A DNA stretch of 64,000 bases, from assembly GCF_003990355.1 (NCBI RefSeq), contig NZ_CP034670.1:1-64000 (forward strand), in the 5' to 3' direction. Source of the stretch: Eikenella corrodens (GTDB lineage Bacteria; Pseudomonadota; Gammaproteobacteria; Burkholderiales; Neisseriaceae). The position numbers and the translations under genes are program-made. How positions within the stretch are numbered: position 1 is the stretch's first letter; each line of letters opens with the position of its first letter. Positions 16,700 through 23,339 of this stretch are shown here, piece by piece. Below the pieces are notes generated by a model. That model saw nothing but the letters and a program-made list of their open reading frames with translations, was not told the DNA's origin and did no database searches.

Positions 16700-16728
16700 G
16701 CCCGCATTCCCGTGCGGGCTTTTCTTTA
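16700..16728 (+). terminator. Plus-strand terminator-like hairpin
   Basis: GCCCGCA, six-base loop, TGCGGGC, then TTTTCTTTATT. It lies between two minus-strand genes but its T-run suits plus-strand transcripts. Confidence 0.5.
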
Positions 16729-16935
16729 TTCGCCCCACCACTTCCGAAGGCGCCGGAACCAAGCCACCTTGACCGGCACATAAATCCGTTGCATGATTTG
16801 CCCGTCATAACGCGCAGTGGCCGCAGCCCTCAGTTTCTCCCTAGCTTCCTCCGGGCTGTCCGCCCAAATGCTTAATGACCACATCCTGCCTTTGAAACGG
16901 TAGGAGAACGTGTATTCATTTTTTGCATAATCCAT
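16726..16935 (-). CDS. Small phage protein
   Basis: A 69-residue basic protein (MDYAKNEYTFSYRFKGRMW start) with the segment 'SLSIWADSPEEAREKLRAA'. That pattern, an amphipathic strand followed by 'A.s.eEA..kL', is common in short phage host-takeover proteins of unknown role. GGAACTCC-type spacing (AAGGAA reversed strand) is seen upstream. It is divergent from the DUF1508 gene starting at 16949, so a promoter pair must lie in the very short gap or transcription comes from upstream. Confidence 0.55.
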   Translation of the reverse strand: MDYAKNEYTFSYRFKGRMWSLSIWADSPEEAREKLRAAATARYDGQIMQRIYVPVKVAWFRRLRKWWGE

Positions 16936-16948
16936 AAGGAGTTCCTTT

Positions 16949-17122
16949 ATGTATTTCGAAATGTATAGAGATGCCCGTAATGAATGGCGCTGGCGGTTGA
17001 AAGCTGGTAATCACGAAGTCATCGCCGTCAGTTCCGAAGGCTACGCATCCAAACAAAGTTGTTCCCATTCGATAGACCTGGTTAAATCCACTACAGCCGG
17101 CACCCCGGTTAAAGAAGTATGA
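16949..17122 (+). CDS. DUF1508-like (YegP) small protein
   Basis: A 57-residue protein: MYFEMYRDARNEWRWRLKA then 'NHEVIAVSSEGYASKQSC'. This matches a single DUF1508/YegP repeat: 'F.iykD..geyRWrLka.Ng.viA.S.eGY.sk..c'. Members are small alpha-beta proteins of unknown function, widespread in bacteria and phages. AAGGAG lies eight bases upstream of the ATG, and a terminator follows at 17130. The gene is on the opposite strand to the surrounding early operon. Confidence 0.75.
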   Translation: MYFEMYRDARNEWRWRLKAGNHEVIAVSSEGYASKQSCSHSIDLVKSTTAGTPVKEV

Positions 17123-17129
17123 TTCCCCA

Positions 17130-17153
17130 GCCCGCCCAGCGGGCTTTTCTTTT
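17130..17153 (+). terminator. Terminator after DUF1508 gene
   Basis: GCCCGC, CCA, GCGGGC, then TTTTCTTTT, eight bases after the stop. Confidence 0.85.
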
Positions 17154-17155
17154 GC

Positions 17156-17323
17156 CTAATCTTCCCGCTTGGCAAACCGCACCAAGTCTAGGAAATCCCC
17201 GCACATTTCCAACGTGTGGCCTAACTCGTCTTTGAATCCGTAACGTTTGAAATAAGCTATAATTTCCGTATCGCTCATCCGTTCGAAAGGCGCCGGGAAT
17301 GCACCATCAATTTGTTTCATCAT
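17156..17323 (-). CDS. Small phage protein, 55 residues
   Basis: A short minus-strand frame: MMKQIDGAFPAPFERMSDTE then 'IIAYFKRYGFKDELG' and 'MCGDFLDLVRFAKRED'. The amino-acid pattern is that of a real helical protein and GGAGAG lies upstream of the start. Its first 25 bases overlap the start of the divergent KTSC gene. Not in a recognised family. It would belong to the leftward early operon. Confidence 0.5.
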   Translation of the reverse strand: MMKQIDGAFPAPFERMSDTEIIAYFKRYGFKDELGHTLEMCGDFLDLVRFAKRED

Positions 17324-17505
17324 CAAACCTGCTCTCCGTTGGTTATGAATATCCGGTTTTGGAAGTACGCTTCAAACACGGCGGCTGTTACCAGTATCAC
17401 GGCGTGCCGGAAGGCGTGTATCACGAACTGTTGAATGCCCCTTCCAAAGGGCGCTACCTGCACTACCAAATCAAACCCTTCTATCCGTGCTACAAAGTGT
17501 TCTGA
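17299..17505 (+). CDS. KTSC-domain protein
   Basis: A 68-residue protein almost wholly made of a KTSC domain: 'VSSSNLLSVGYEYPVLEVRFKHGG', 'YQYHGVPEGVYHELLNAPSKG', 'YLHYQIKPFYPCYKV'. The name comes from a conserved Lys-Thr-Ser-Cys in related proteins; function unknown, often fused to nucleases or found in phages. It lies in a plus-strand island (16949-18055) within the leftward arm. Confidence 0.8.
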   Translation: MHHQFVSSSNLLSVGYEYPVLEVRFKHGGCYQYHGVPEGVYHELLNAPSKGRYLHYQIKPFYPCYKVF

Positions 17506-17593
17506 TTGCCCGTCTGTCCGGGCTGCCAAGCGTCTGTCCGCTTTGTCTGCCGTGGTAAAATGGCTGTCTCTCACAACAACCGACCACGAAACC

Positions 17594-18055
17594 ATGTTGT
17601 CATCTATTGCTTCCGCTTTTGCCGTGCTGAAACAGGCGAGCGATGTTCTCCAGTCTTTTCAAAACGCTAAAACGGAGATGGAAATTCATCAAAAGACGAC
17701 CGAGCTTTACGGCATCATCTCCAGCATTTACCCCGAACTCATCAGCACCCAAGAAGCGCATGCGGCGGCGAAAAGCCGAATTGCAGAGCTGGAAGGCGAG
17801 ATTGCTCGTCAGAAAGATTGGGAAGCAGAAAAACAACGTTATACGCTGCACCAGCATCCGCTCGGAGCGCTGACTTACCGATTGAAGGAAGCGCAGCCCG
17901 ATGGCGCACCCGTTTACGACCTTTGTACAAACTGCTATCAGGAAGGCATCAAATCTATCCTGCAATATGCGGGAGCGAGTGGGTTTGTTGTTCGGCACCA
18001 ATGTCCGCGCTGTCATACCGAGTTCCTTACGGGGAAAGTCCATTTTCAAGCCTGA
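17594..18055 (+). CDS. Coiled-coil / zinc-ribbon protein
   Basis: A 153-residue protein starting MLSSIASAFAVLKQASDVL. Residues 1-80 are helical, ending in 'AKSRIAELEGEIARQKDWEAEK'; the C-terminal part carries two Cys pairs ('CTNCYQEG' and 'CPRCHTEF') that form a zinc ribbon. Proteins of this layout are common cargo in enterobacterial and neisserial prophages; function unknown. The ATG at 17594 follows an ACGAAACC stretch and fits the start of the helical region. Its stop overlaps the convergent stop of the 18046 gene by ten bases. Confidence 0.7.
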   Translation: MLSSIASAFAVLKQASDVLQSFQNAKTEMEIHQKTTELYGIISSIYPELISTQEAHAAAKSRIAELEGEIARQKDWEAEKQRYTLHQHPLGALTYRLKEAQPDGAPVYDLCTNCYQEGIKSILQYAGASGFVVRHQCPRCHTEFLTGKVHFQA

Positions 18056-18231
18056 TTAACCAGCTTTATTGCCGCCAACAGGCTGTCTGCAAGCTCGTAT
18101 GGAGGCAGGTCGGACTGCTTGGCCGCAGCCAGTACGGCATCTTTAATCTCCGCCTTGTCTTCATCCGACAGGGCGGATTGCTCTTTGACCTTCACGCGGA
18201 TACCCACTTCAAGTTCCAGTTTTTCTTTCAT
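18046..18231 (-). CDS. Small phage protein in Cro operon
   Basis: A 61-residue protein: MKEKLELEVGIRVKVKEQSA, then 'LSDEDKAEIKDAVLAAAKQ' and 'ELADSLLAAIKLVNQA'. It is short, charged and helical. AAGGAAAG is seven bases upstream of the ATG at 18231; longer starts lack a site. Third gene downstream of the leftward promoter at 18670. Role unknown; small CII- or CIII-like regulators occupy this place in lambdoid phages but no motif proves it. Confidence 0.5.
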   Translation of the reverse strand: MKEKLELEVGIRVKVKEQSALSDEDKAEIKDAVLAAAKQSDLPPYELADSLLAAIKLVNQA

Positions 18232-18262
18232 CTTCTTTCCTTTCTTCAAAATATTTGCAGCC

Positions 18263-18457
18263 CTATTCATCCCTGACCAGCCCTGCCAATAAATCCTGAC
18301 GGGGTGTAATCTCTCCATACAGTTTTTCGCAGAGCAGTATTCGGATAAGCGGGCTGAGCGATTCGTAGCCGCGTTGCGCGGCCATCATTTTCAGGTCGGC
18401 ATACAGCTTCTCCCCAAGATACAGCTTGATGGAGAGTAAACATTTCTCATGCTTCAT
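18263..18457 (-). CDS. Small ribbon-helix-helix-like protein
   Basis: A 64-residue protein: 'CLLSIKLYLGEKLYADLKMMAAQRGYESLSPLIRILLCEKLYG'. The start is a short beta strand followed by two helices with 'L...A...GY.SLS.LIR..L.EKL', the layout of Arc/MetJ-type ribbon-helix-helix repressors. It overlaps the Cro-like gene by four bases. A role in early control is likely but unproven. Confidence 0.6.
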   Translation of the reverse strand: MKHEKCLLSIKLYLGEKLYADLKMMAAQRGYESLSPLIRILLCEKLYGEITPRQDLLAGLVRDE

Positions 18458-18642
18458 GGCGCTGCTCCGAATATTTCCGCATACAAAGCGCGCAGCTTGT
18501 CCATCACGATGTATGAAGGGGTGGTTCGAGTGCCATTGTTCAGCTTCGCCACATAGGCGGTAGAGCAGCCAATATTTTTTGCAATAGCCTCATTACTCAG
18601 GCCTTTTTTCTTAATATTCGCCACAAGAGTTCTCGGTTTCAT
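18454..18642 (-). CDS. Cro-like helix-turn-helix protein
   Basis: A 62-residue protein: 'LVANIKKKGLSNEAIAKNIGCSTAYVAKLNNGTRTTPSYIVMDKLR'. The helix-turn-helix is 'NEAIAKNIGCSTAYVAKLNNG'-like, as in XRE-family repressors. It is the first gene of the leftward operon and faces the CI gene across 107 bases holding operators, as Cro does in lambdoid phages. The leftward promoter at 18670-18699 has an operator in its spacer. Confidence 0.8.
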   Translation of the reverse strand: MKPRTLVANIKKKGLSNEAIAKNIGCSTAYVAKLNNGTRTTPSYIVMDKLRALYAEIFGAAP

Positions 18643-18669
18643 AGTCTTATCCTACTCATCAATAGCTGC

Positions 18670-18699
18670 ATTATAAGTACTAATGTACTAAAAAGGCAA
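18670..18699 (-). promoter_or_regulatory. Leftward early promoter (PR-like)
   Basis: On the minus strand TTGCCT, an 18-base spacer and TATAAT. The palindromic operator at 18676-18689 fills most of the spacer, so a bound repressor would block RNA polymerase. Confidence 0.8.
18676..18689. promoter_or_regulatory. CI/Cro operator 1
   Basis: AGTACTAATGTACT, a perfect palindrome of AGTAC/GTACT arms around four bases. It lies inside the leftward promoter. Confidence 0.8.
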
Positions 18700-18722
18700 G
18701 CACCAAGATACTTGTCCCATTA

Positions 18723-18736
18723 AGTACAATAGTACA
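18723..18736. promoter_or_regulatory. CI/Cro operator 2
   Basis: AGTACAATAGTACA, one base from the perfect form, 14 bases before the CI start codon, where it could govern repressor self-control. A weaker related sequence (AAGATACTTGT) lies between the two sites. Confidence 0.75.
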
Positions 18737-18749
18737 AAAGGAAATTAAG

Positions 18750-19373
18750 ATGAAAACACTACAAGAACGTTTGAAGTTTGCCCGAGCCAAGAAAGGATTG
18801 AGCCAAGCCAGCCTAGCAAAAAGCATCGGCAAATCCCAATCCTCTATTGCCGCCATTGAAGCAGGCCGGAACAAGGAAACCACCAATATTGCTTCATTGG
18901 CTATGGCATTGGGTGTTAATGCGGTTTGGTTAGAGACAGGTAAAGGCACACCGTTTGGGAGCAGCCCCAACGTCCATGAGCTGGATATACCCCTAAACAC
19001 CGTTCCACTTATCTCATGGGTTAAAGCCGGCCATTGGGCGCAGGCCATCGATTTACTCCAGCCCGGCGAAGGCGAGCGTATCTCCACCAGTATTAAAGTC
19101 CGACCACACACCTACGCCCTAATCGTAGATGGCGATAGCATGGAGCCTGAATTTACCGACGGCGACATCATCATCGTTGAACCGGAAGAAGAGCCCGTCC
19201 CCGGCAAGTTCGTCATCATCCGCCAAAACGGCGACGAGGCTACCTTTAAACAGCTCATCAGCGATGGTGGCCGCTGGCTGCTCAAACCGCTCAATCCACG
19301 CTATCCCGTCATGGAGATGCGGGATGATGCGGTTTTCTGCGGAGTGGTTAAAGAAAAAATTAAACGTTACTGA
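18750..19373 (+). CDS. CI-type phage repressor with S24 protease domain
   Basis: A 207-residue protein. The XRE helix-turn-helix is at residues 5-60 ('AKKGLSQASLAKSIGKSQSSIAAIEAG'). The LexA/S24 domain follows, with the cleavage pair A93-G94 (WVKAGHW), Ser130 in GDSMEPEF and Lys167 in ATFKQL. It should hold the prophage silent and be lost after RecA activation. AAGGAAATT is just upstream of the ATG. The operators at 18676 and 18723 flank its promoter and three further copies lie at 21705-21772, so it probably controls both arms. Confidence 0.93.
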   Translation: MKTLQERLKFARAKKGLSQASLAKSIGKSQSSIAAIEAGRNKETTNIASLAMALGVNAVWLETGKGTPFGSSPNVHELDIPLNTVPLISWVKAGHWAQAIDLLQPGEGERISTSIKVRPHTYALIVDGDSMEPEFTDGDIIIVEPEEEPVPGKFVIIRQNGDEATFKQLISDGGRWLLKPLNPRYPVMEMRDDAVFCGVVKEKIKRY

Positions 19374-19388
19374 TTTCTGGAGAGCACC

Positions 19389-19643
19389 ATGAAAACCATC
19401 TACATAGCCCAGGCCTTTTCCTACGAGGTCAAAAAAGGCAAGGCCACCACCAAACTGCTCAACGAGCAGCCGATACAGTACGCATCAGCAGACCAGGCAA
19501 TCAGCCGGGCAAGAAGGATGGCGGAGACTAAGGCCGGAGCGATTGCGATAGCCCAGCAGTTTGACGAGGCTACGGGCGAAGCAGGAGATTATGAAGTGTT
19601 GTGGCAGGGTGGGATATTGCCGCAGGGGCTGGTTGAGGATTAG
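19389..19643 (+). CDS. Small phage protein downstream of CI
   Basis: An 84-residue protein: MKTIYIAQAFSYEVKKGKAT, then 'PIQYASADQAISRARRMAETKAGAIAIAQQFDE.TGE.GDYEVLW'. The pattern 'A..AI.RA.RMA....GAIA......TGE' recurs in small phage proteins located beside repressor genes; function unknown. It starts 15 bases after CI, with a GGAGAG site, so it is probably made in lysogens with CI. The repeat region begins right after its stop. Confidence 0.65.
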   Translation: MKTIYIAQAFSYEVKKGKATTKLLNEQPIQYASADQAISRARRMAETKAGAIAIAQQFDEATGEAGDYEVLWQGGILPQGLVED

Positions 19644-19646
19644 GCC

Positions 19647-19759
19647 GCGTGTTTTGGTGGAGCGTGTTGGATTAGCCAGCCATAAGGCTGTGTGTTGAAA
19701 CGTGGAGCGTGTTGGATTAGTTCGGTCATGATATGGCCGTGTGTTGAAAACAAGGAATT
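19647..19759 (+). repeat. Direct repeats with variable hairpins upstream of HipA-like gene
   Basis: A 31-base unit starting GTGTGTTGAAACGTGG and ending GTGTTGGATTAG is complete at 19690-19720, has a diverged 5' part at 19647-19675, and only its first 11-12 bases at 19739. The 14- and 18-base stretches between (19676-19689, 19721-19738) differ in sequence but each can form a hairpin: CAGCC-ATAA-GGCTG and GGTCAT-GAT-ATGGCC. Conserved flanks with compensating stems suggest a functional RNA rather than a plain duplication. Confidence 0.6.
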
Positions 19760-19764
19760 GACTG

Positions 19765-20727
19765 ATGGATAATTTTGAAAAAAATGAGCAAGAATCTCAG
19801 TTAGAAAATAAAGAATCTACAATAGAAACCAGCTCTGAAGCTGTTTATCACTCTGATATAAACGCCCAGCCCGGATTGTTTCCTGTTGAGATATTACAAA
19901 CAAAGATAATAGGGAAAGCAACGGCACAAAACCCTTTCTACGCGCAAGGTGCGGATGGGGTCAGCTATGTTGCCAAACCGGCAAGGGATATAGATAATTC
20001 GATTAAAACCGACATTGAGCAGCGCAACAAACCATGTAAAATCATATCGGCAATGACGCCGGCTGCTGAAATATTAGGCACGGAAATCGCTAGATATTGT
20101 GGACTGGCTGTTCCAGAGTACAATATATTGATAGATATAGAGACTAGGGAGCTATTCTTTGGCTCATGTGTTGAATATGCTCACCAACATGGAGGGGTGC
20201 CGCCAGAACGACTGCTATCCTTCATCACGGGAGGAACCCCAGGAGAAGCCGATGTGGTATGTAAGCAACTTTGGGCAACACACGGCATTGATTGCTTCCT
20301 TCTTAATATAGATAGGCATCTTGGAAACTATCTGTATATCAATAGTGAGATATTTGGCAACAGTTATATTATGCCATTTGATTTTGGATTGTCTTCATTA
20401 GCTATAGATGGATGGCCAAAGAATGACACTCATTTATCAGAACTAAGTCAATTGACTTGCAACTCAAATAAAAACTGGCGTTATATAACGCATGTATTAC
20501 GAGAAGGACATCCAAGATATGGCTTGCACGAACAAAACTATAAACGGCATGCAGCTAATATGTTGTTGCGGCTAAATGAGATGAATAAAGATCAGTTTTC
20601 ATCTCTCCTGCACAAGATTCCTGAGCAGTGGTTAGCCGCCAAAGAAAAGCAGACTTTGGCGGAATGGTGGGATAGCCCGCATAAAGAGATTAGAATACAG
20701 AAGATTATAGACGAGCAGCTGACATGA
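19765..20727 (+). CDS. HipA_2-like kinase
   Basis: A 320-residue protein resembling the HipA_2 kinase family. The probable ATP lysine is K71 (YVAKP), the catalytic loop is NIDRHLGN at 181-188 with D183 and N188, and the metal site is DFG at 206-208. The first 35 residues are polar and likely disordered. HipA-type kinases phosphorylate protein targets and can stop growth; the target here is unknown. The stop overlaps the next start by four bases (ATGA). The gene is AT-rich compared with the rest of the prophage. Position between CI and the distant operators is that of lambda rexA. Confidence 0.8.
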   Translation: MDNFEKNEQESQLENKESTIETSSEAVYHSDINAQPGLFPVEILQTKIIGKATAQNPFYAQGADGVSYVAKPARDIDNSIKTDIEQRNKPCKIISAMTPAAEILGTEIARYCGLAVPEYNILIDIETRELFFGSCVEYAHQHGGVPPERLLSFITGGTPGEADVVCKQLWATHGIDCFLLNIDRHLGNYLYINSEIFGNSYIMPFDFGLSSLAIDGWPKNDTHLSELSQLTCNSNKNWRYITHVLREGHPRYGLHEQNYKRHAANMLLRLNEMNKDQFSSLLHKIPEQWLAAKEKQTLAEWWDSPHKEIRIQKIIDEQLT

Positions 20728-21560
20728 AAAAAGTATCTTATAACATCCTCAAGCTCTGCCCTGATGTTTTCCGAGGGGAAGTGGTAAATATTGGCATTGT
20801 AGCAGAATGGAAAAACGAGCTTCGTTATATCCTTGTTAAGGATAAACGGAAAGTTAGACTGTTGTCATCAACTTTTTCTGTTTTTGATATTGAAAGCTAT
20901 TTATTTAGCGCAAATATAATTTATAGAACATACAAAAATATAAATGTATTACGAGAGTTAATACCAAACTCTCAAATATCTATGGAGGATTCCGGTTATT
21001 TTATCCTAGAATATGATGATGAAGAGTTATTTAAAGACAAGTTAAACGAACTTTATTTAAAATGGGTAGAATTTCCTAAGAAGAAGAATCCAAAAACAAC
21101 TCATGATAAAAAACTATCTCAGACCGTTAGAGATTTTTTTAGCAACCAAGGTCTGCTAAGTAGTAACCCTGAAGACTTATATAGCCATAAAATTATTTCA
21201 AACTACCCGTTATCTGAAGATAAGGGATTGAAGGCAGATTTACTGTTAAAAAATGGAGAATATCATTTAACAGAAATTATTAATTTCTCTAAAAAGAATG
21301 ATTTCACCCTTAACTTGCAGCGGGCGGCATTAAAGACCGTAACCATTGAAGAGGCCAAAACTGTGCTTAGTCCGAGCTTGAATGCCTTTTTAATTTATGA
21401 CCTAAGTGCTGAAGATGAAAGGAAATTCACTCCGCACCTGAATTTATTAAGGGAAAAGGCAACATTGGTAAATCATCGTTCTACTCAAGATATTGCCTCA
21501 TACTATCGATATATCATAGATAAGACAGATAATCCGCAATTACCCAATCTACATCCATAA
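20724..21560 (+). CDS. DUF3037-like protein paired with HipA_2 kinase
   Basis: A 278-residue protein starting MKKVSYNILKLCPDVFRGEV. 'Y.ilk..PD..RGE.VNIGIVA' is the hallmark of DUF3037, a family commonly encoded directly next to HipA_2 kinases. The C-terminal half (about 135-265) is longer than a minimal DUF3037, and includes 'LKADLLLKNGEYHLTEIIN', reminiscent of nuclease-like folds (D...E.K-like spacing without a clear Lys). AT-rich codon use matches the kinase gene. A terminator follows at 21581. Function unknown; a partner, inhibitor or effector role is inferred from coupling. Confidence 0.7.
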   Translation: MKKVSYNILKLCPDVFRGEVVNIGIVAEWKNELRYILVKDKRKVRLLSSTFSVFDIESYLFSANIIYRTYKNINVLRELIPNSQISMEDSGYFILEYDDEELFKDKLNELYLKWVEFPKKKNPKTTHDKKLSQTVRDFFSNQGLLSSNPEDLYSHKIISNYPLSEDKGLKADLLLKNGEYHLTEIINFSKKNDFTLNLQRAALKTVTIEEAKTVLSPSLNAFLIYDLSAEDERKFTPHLNLLREKATLVNHRSTQDIASYYRYIIDKTDNPQLPNLHP

Positions 21561-21580
21561 TCTCAACTCCCTAGCCCCCA

Positions 21581-21607
21581 GCCCGCCCCGCGCGGGCCTT
21601 TCTTTTG
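21581..21607 (+). terminator. Terminator after HipA_2/DUF3037 pair
   Basis: GCCCGC, five-base loop, GCGGGC, then CTTTCTTTT, 20 bases after the DUF3037-like stop. Confidence 0.8.
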
Positions 21608-21649
21608 CCCGTCAAATCCCGTCCAACTGTAAACCAGTAGCTGACTGTT

Positions 21650-21671
21650 GCCGCCATGCGCGGCTTTTTTG
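21650..21671 (+). terminator. Second terminator before rightward promoter
   Basis: GCCGC, CATGC loop, GCGGC, then TTTTTT. Together with the one at 21581 it isolates the immunity segment from the rightward arm. Confidence 0.75.
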
Positions 21672-21704
21672 TTGCCGGTGAAAAATAAATTCAACGGGCA
21701 ATCA

Positions 21705-21772
21705 AGTACTAAAGTAATTTATACTGAAATTAAGTACAATAGTACTTTACAAGTATTGAGTACGATAGTACT
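21705..21772. promoter_or_regulatory. Distal CI operator cluster (three sites)
   Basis: Sites start at 21705 (AGTACTAAAGTAAT, degenerate right arm), 21733 (AGTACAATAGTACT, perfect) and 21759 (AGTACGATAGTACT, perfect), spaced 28 and 26 bases. They share the AGTAC-N4-GTACT palindrome with the sites at the CI/Cro boundary, 3 kb away. Confidence 0.85.
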
Positions 21773-21774
21773 AT
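21746..21774 (+). promoter_or_regulatory. Rightward early promoter (PL-like)
   Basis: TTTACA, 17-base spacer, TACTAT. The third operator overlaps spacer and -10, and the second ends at the first base of the -35. Confidence 0.75.
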
Positions 21775-21956
21775 ACACCCCAACGAAGCAAAACACCGCT
21801 TACCGCCACCCTCAAGAAGCAGCAGTCAGGCCGGAGGGGAACTGGGGCAACAGACAGGCCAGGAAGCCGCCGCCCCTATCAACGGTAAACGAATTTTTAA
21901 CAGAGCCTCTTCATAGAGGAGGCTTGATTAAACATTCGACACAAGGAGAGAGCCTT
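21775..21956 (+). other. Leader of rightward early operon
   Basis: About 180 bases without a convincing gene. It contains a hairpin AGCCTC...GAGGAGGCT near 21904-21924 but no T-run, so it could be an antitermination or leader signal. Ends with ACAAGGAGAGAG, the site for the next gene. Confidence 0.35.
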
Positions 21957-22268
21957 ATGTATTGCATCCAACCAAACTATGACGGCATGTTAGCCGACTA
22001 CTTGGACGAAATCAGCGCGGCAGATTACGAAGAGAGCAGGCAAGAAGCCGAAGCCCTGCGGCTTGAGAAAGAATACCGCAGCGCCATCATCCGCGAATGG
22101 GCGGAAGTAGCCATGATAGACGGCGAAGAAAATTACGGCCTCAACGACAAAGCCACATGGGAAAGCTGGATAGATGATTTCTTAAGTTGGAACAACGAAG
22201 AGAGCCTGCCGCTGGATATTCCCATGCCCACATGGGAAGAGTGCGTGGCAGCCCTTGCAGCCAATTAA
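21957..22268 (+). CDS. Acidic small phage protein
   Basis: A 103-residue acidic protein: MYCIQPNYDGMLADYLDE, then 'EALRLEKEYRSAIIREWAE', 'WESWIDDFLSWNNEESLPL' and 'PTWEECVAALAAN'. First gene behind the CI-controlled rightward promoter. AAGGAGAGAG is upstream of the ATG; a much longer in-frame extension to 21648 would cross the promoter and is rejected. High Glu/Asp/Trp content suggests a host-takeover or DNA-mimic-like protein, but no family is recognised. Confidence 0.6.
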   Translation: MYCIQPNYDGMLADYLDEISAADYEESRQEAEALRLEKEYRSAIIREWAEVAMIDGEENYGLNDKATWESWIDDFLSWNNEESLPLDIPMPTWEECVAALAAN

Positions 22269-22279
22269 CGGAGAGCATC

Positions 22280-22522
22280 ATGCAAATCAACATAGACGGG
22301 AATTACAGCCGCGCCGCCGAAGTGCTGCAGCGCGGCATCAACCTTATCCAAGGCACAACGCTGGATGAAATCCTAGACGAGCTAAGCCAAGAGACACAGG
22401 CCGCAATCATCAAGCACATGATGGACAAAGCCAACGACCTTCTCCGAGAGGAAGAGAAAGAGCGCGAAGAAGCGGAACGCGAACGTGAACAGCAGTTCAT
22501 CGGCCTAGCAGCCAACCAATAG
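22280..22522 (+). CDS. Small coiled-coil phage protein
   Basis: An 80-residue protein: MQINIDGNYSRAAEVLQRGI, then a helical, highly charged stretch 'KANDLLREEEKEREEAERERE'-like ending in FIGLAANQ. ATG 22280 is preceded by GGAGAG and lies 11 bases after the previous stop. Function unknown. Confidence 0.6.
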   Translation: MQINIDGNYSRAAEVLQRGINLIQGTTLDEILDELSQETQAAIIKHMMDKANDLLREEEKEREEAEREREQQFIGLAANQ

Positions 22523-22649
22523 CCACAGATGGCGACAGACCCCCAGCCGGCGGTGGGGCAAAACACCGGCAGCAGGCGGCGGCTGAACTCCTTGTAAGGG
22601 CAATCCCCCCTCTAACCACCGCGCGCCTGCACCTTTACATAGGCAATCC

Positions 22650-22678
22650 TTGAAAATAGTTTAGCGATGCCGTATATT
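22650..22678 (+). promoter_or_regulatory. Strong sigma70-type promoter of DUF4760 cassette
   Basis: TTGAAA, exactly 17 bases, TATATT. No CI operator lies nearby, so the downstream gene could be expressed in the lysogen. Confidence 0.7.
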
Positions 22679-22781
22679 ACTAGCCCAAGCAGGGGTTAGT
22701 AAAAATTACAAAACATCTCACGGGTATGTTGTTGGTGAAAGCAGCAACTTATATTTTTAACTTTAAAATAAGGAGCTTACC

Positions 22782-22841
22782 ATGGAACATATTTATCTAT
22801 ACACCTTTACCCTCCTTGATGGATGGGATGGCAATGACTGA
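22782..22841 (+). CDS. Leader peptide overlapping DUF4760 start
   Basis: A 19-codon frame, MEHIYLYTFTLLDGWDGND, with AAGGAG eight bases upstream. Its TGA overlaps the start region of the next gene (ATGACTGA), while that gene has no good site of its own. This suggests coupled translation. Confidence 0.5.
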   Translation: MEHIYLYTFTLLDGWDGND

Positions 22842-23310
22842 TAATTTAATACACATAGGAACGCCGATATTAACCGCTATCGGCGTTTTTGTTGCCTCTT
22901 ACGGCATCATGCGCAACACGGAGAATGCCAAGAAACGAGCGACTATCGACATGATAATGGCCGAGCGCAACAACGCAGAATTACAAGCAGCGATTGCACG
23001 TGTCAATGAACTTGCTAAAACAAAAGATTGTATATTAGCTACCTATACTGCTGATGAGAATAGATCAGACAGGATGAAAATCATAACTGTGCTGAATCAA
23101 CGGGAGTTTGTTTGTGCAGGGTTGCTTGGTGGTGCTTTGCATGAAAAAATGTACAAAGACTTTGAATACTCCATGTTGCTCCGAGATTGGGACAACTTGA
23201 GCAGCTTTATCTTCGAGATACGACGTATCAGAAACTCTCCCACCGCTTTTCAGGAGTTTGAAACCATTGCACGCAAATGGAAGAAAAACCCATTAAAAGT
23301 TAAAAATTAA
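22834..23310 (+). CDS. DUF4760-like membrane protein
   Basis: A 158-residue protein. One transmembrane helix at about residues 8-28 ('ILTAIGVFVASYGIM') is followed by a cytoplasmic helical domain with 'R..TID.I..E..N' and 'ITVLNQREFVCAGLLGGAL', which fits the DUF4760 family of phage and mobile-element proteins. It has its own promoter (22650) and terminator (23340), so it can be read independently of the early operon. A lysogen-expressed exclusion role is possible but unproven. Confidence 0.65.
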   Translation: MTDNLIHIGTPILTAIGVFVASYGIMRNTENAKKRATIDMIMAERNNAELQAAIARVNELAKTKDCILATYTADENRSDRMKIITVLNQREFVCAGLLGGALHEKMYKDFEYSMLLRDWDNLSSFIFEIRRIRNSPTAFQEFETIARKWKKNPLKVKN

Positions 23311-23339
23311 GTCATCCAGTCTAAATCAATACAACATAA

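Noticed and set aside
19647..19759. Possible CRISPR array
   Set aside because: At most three unequal repeats, inserts of 14 and 18 bases that are themselves hairpins, and no cas genes.
21648..21956. N-terminal extension of the first rightward-arm gene to 21648
   Set aside because: It would be translated across the terminator and the CI-controlled promoter; the start at 21957 has an excellent ribosome site.
22726..22833. Upstream extension of the DUF4760 protein or a frameshifted older gene
   Set aside because: The extension has no ribosome site and runs across the leader peptide; the membrane helix starts properly at the later ATG.
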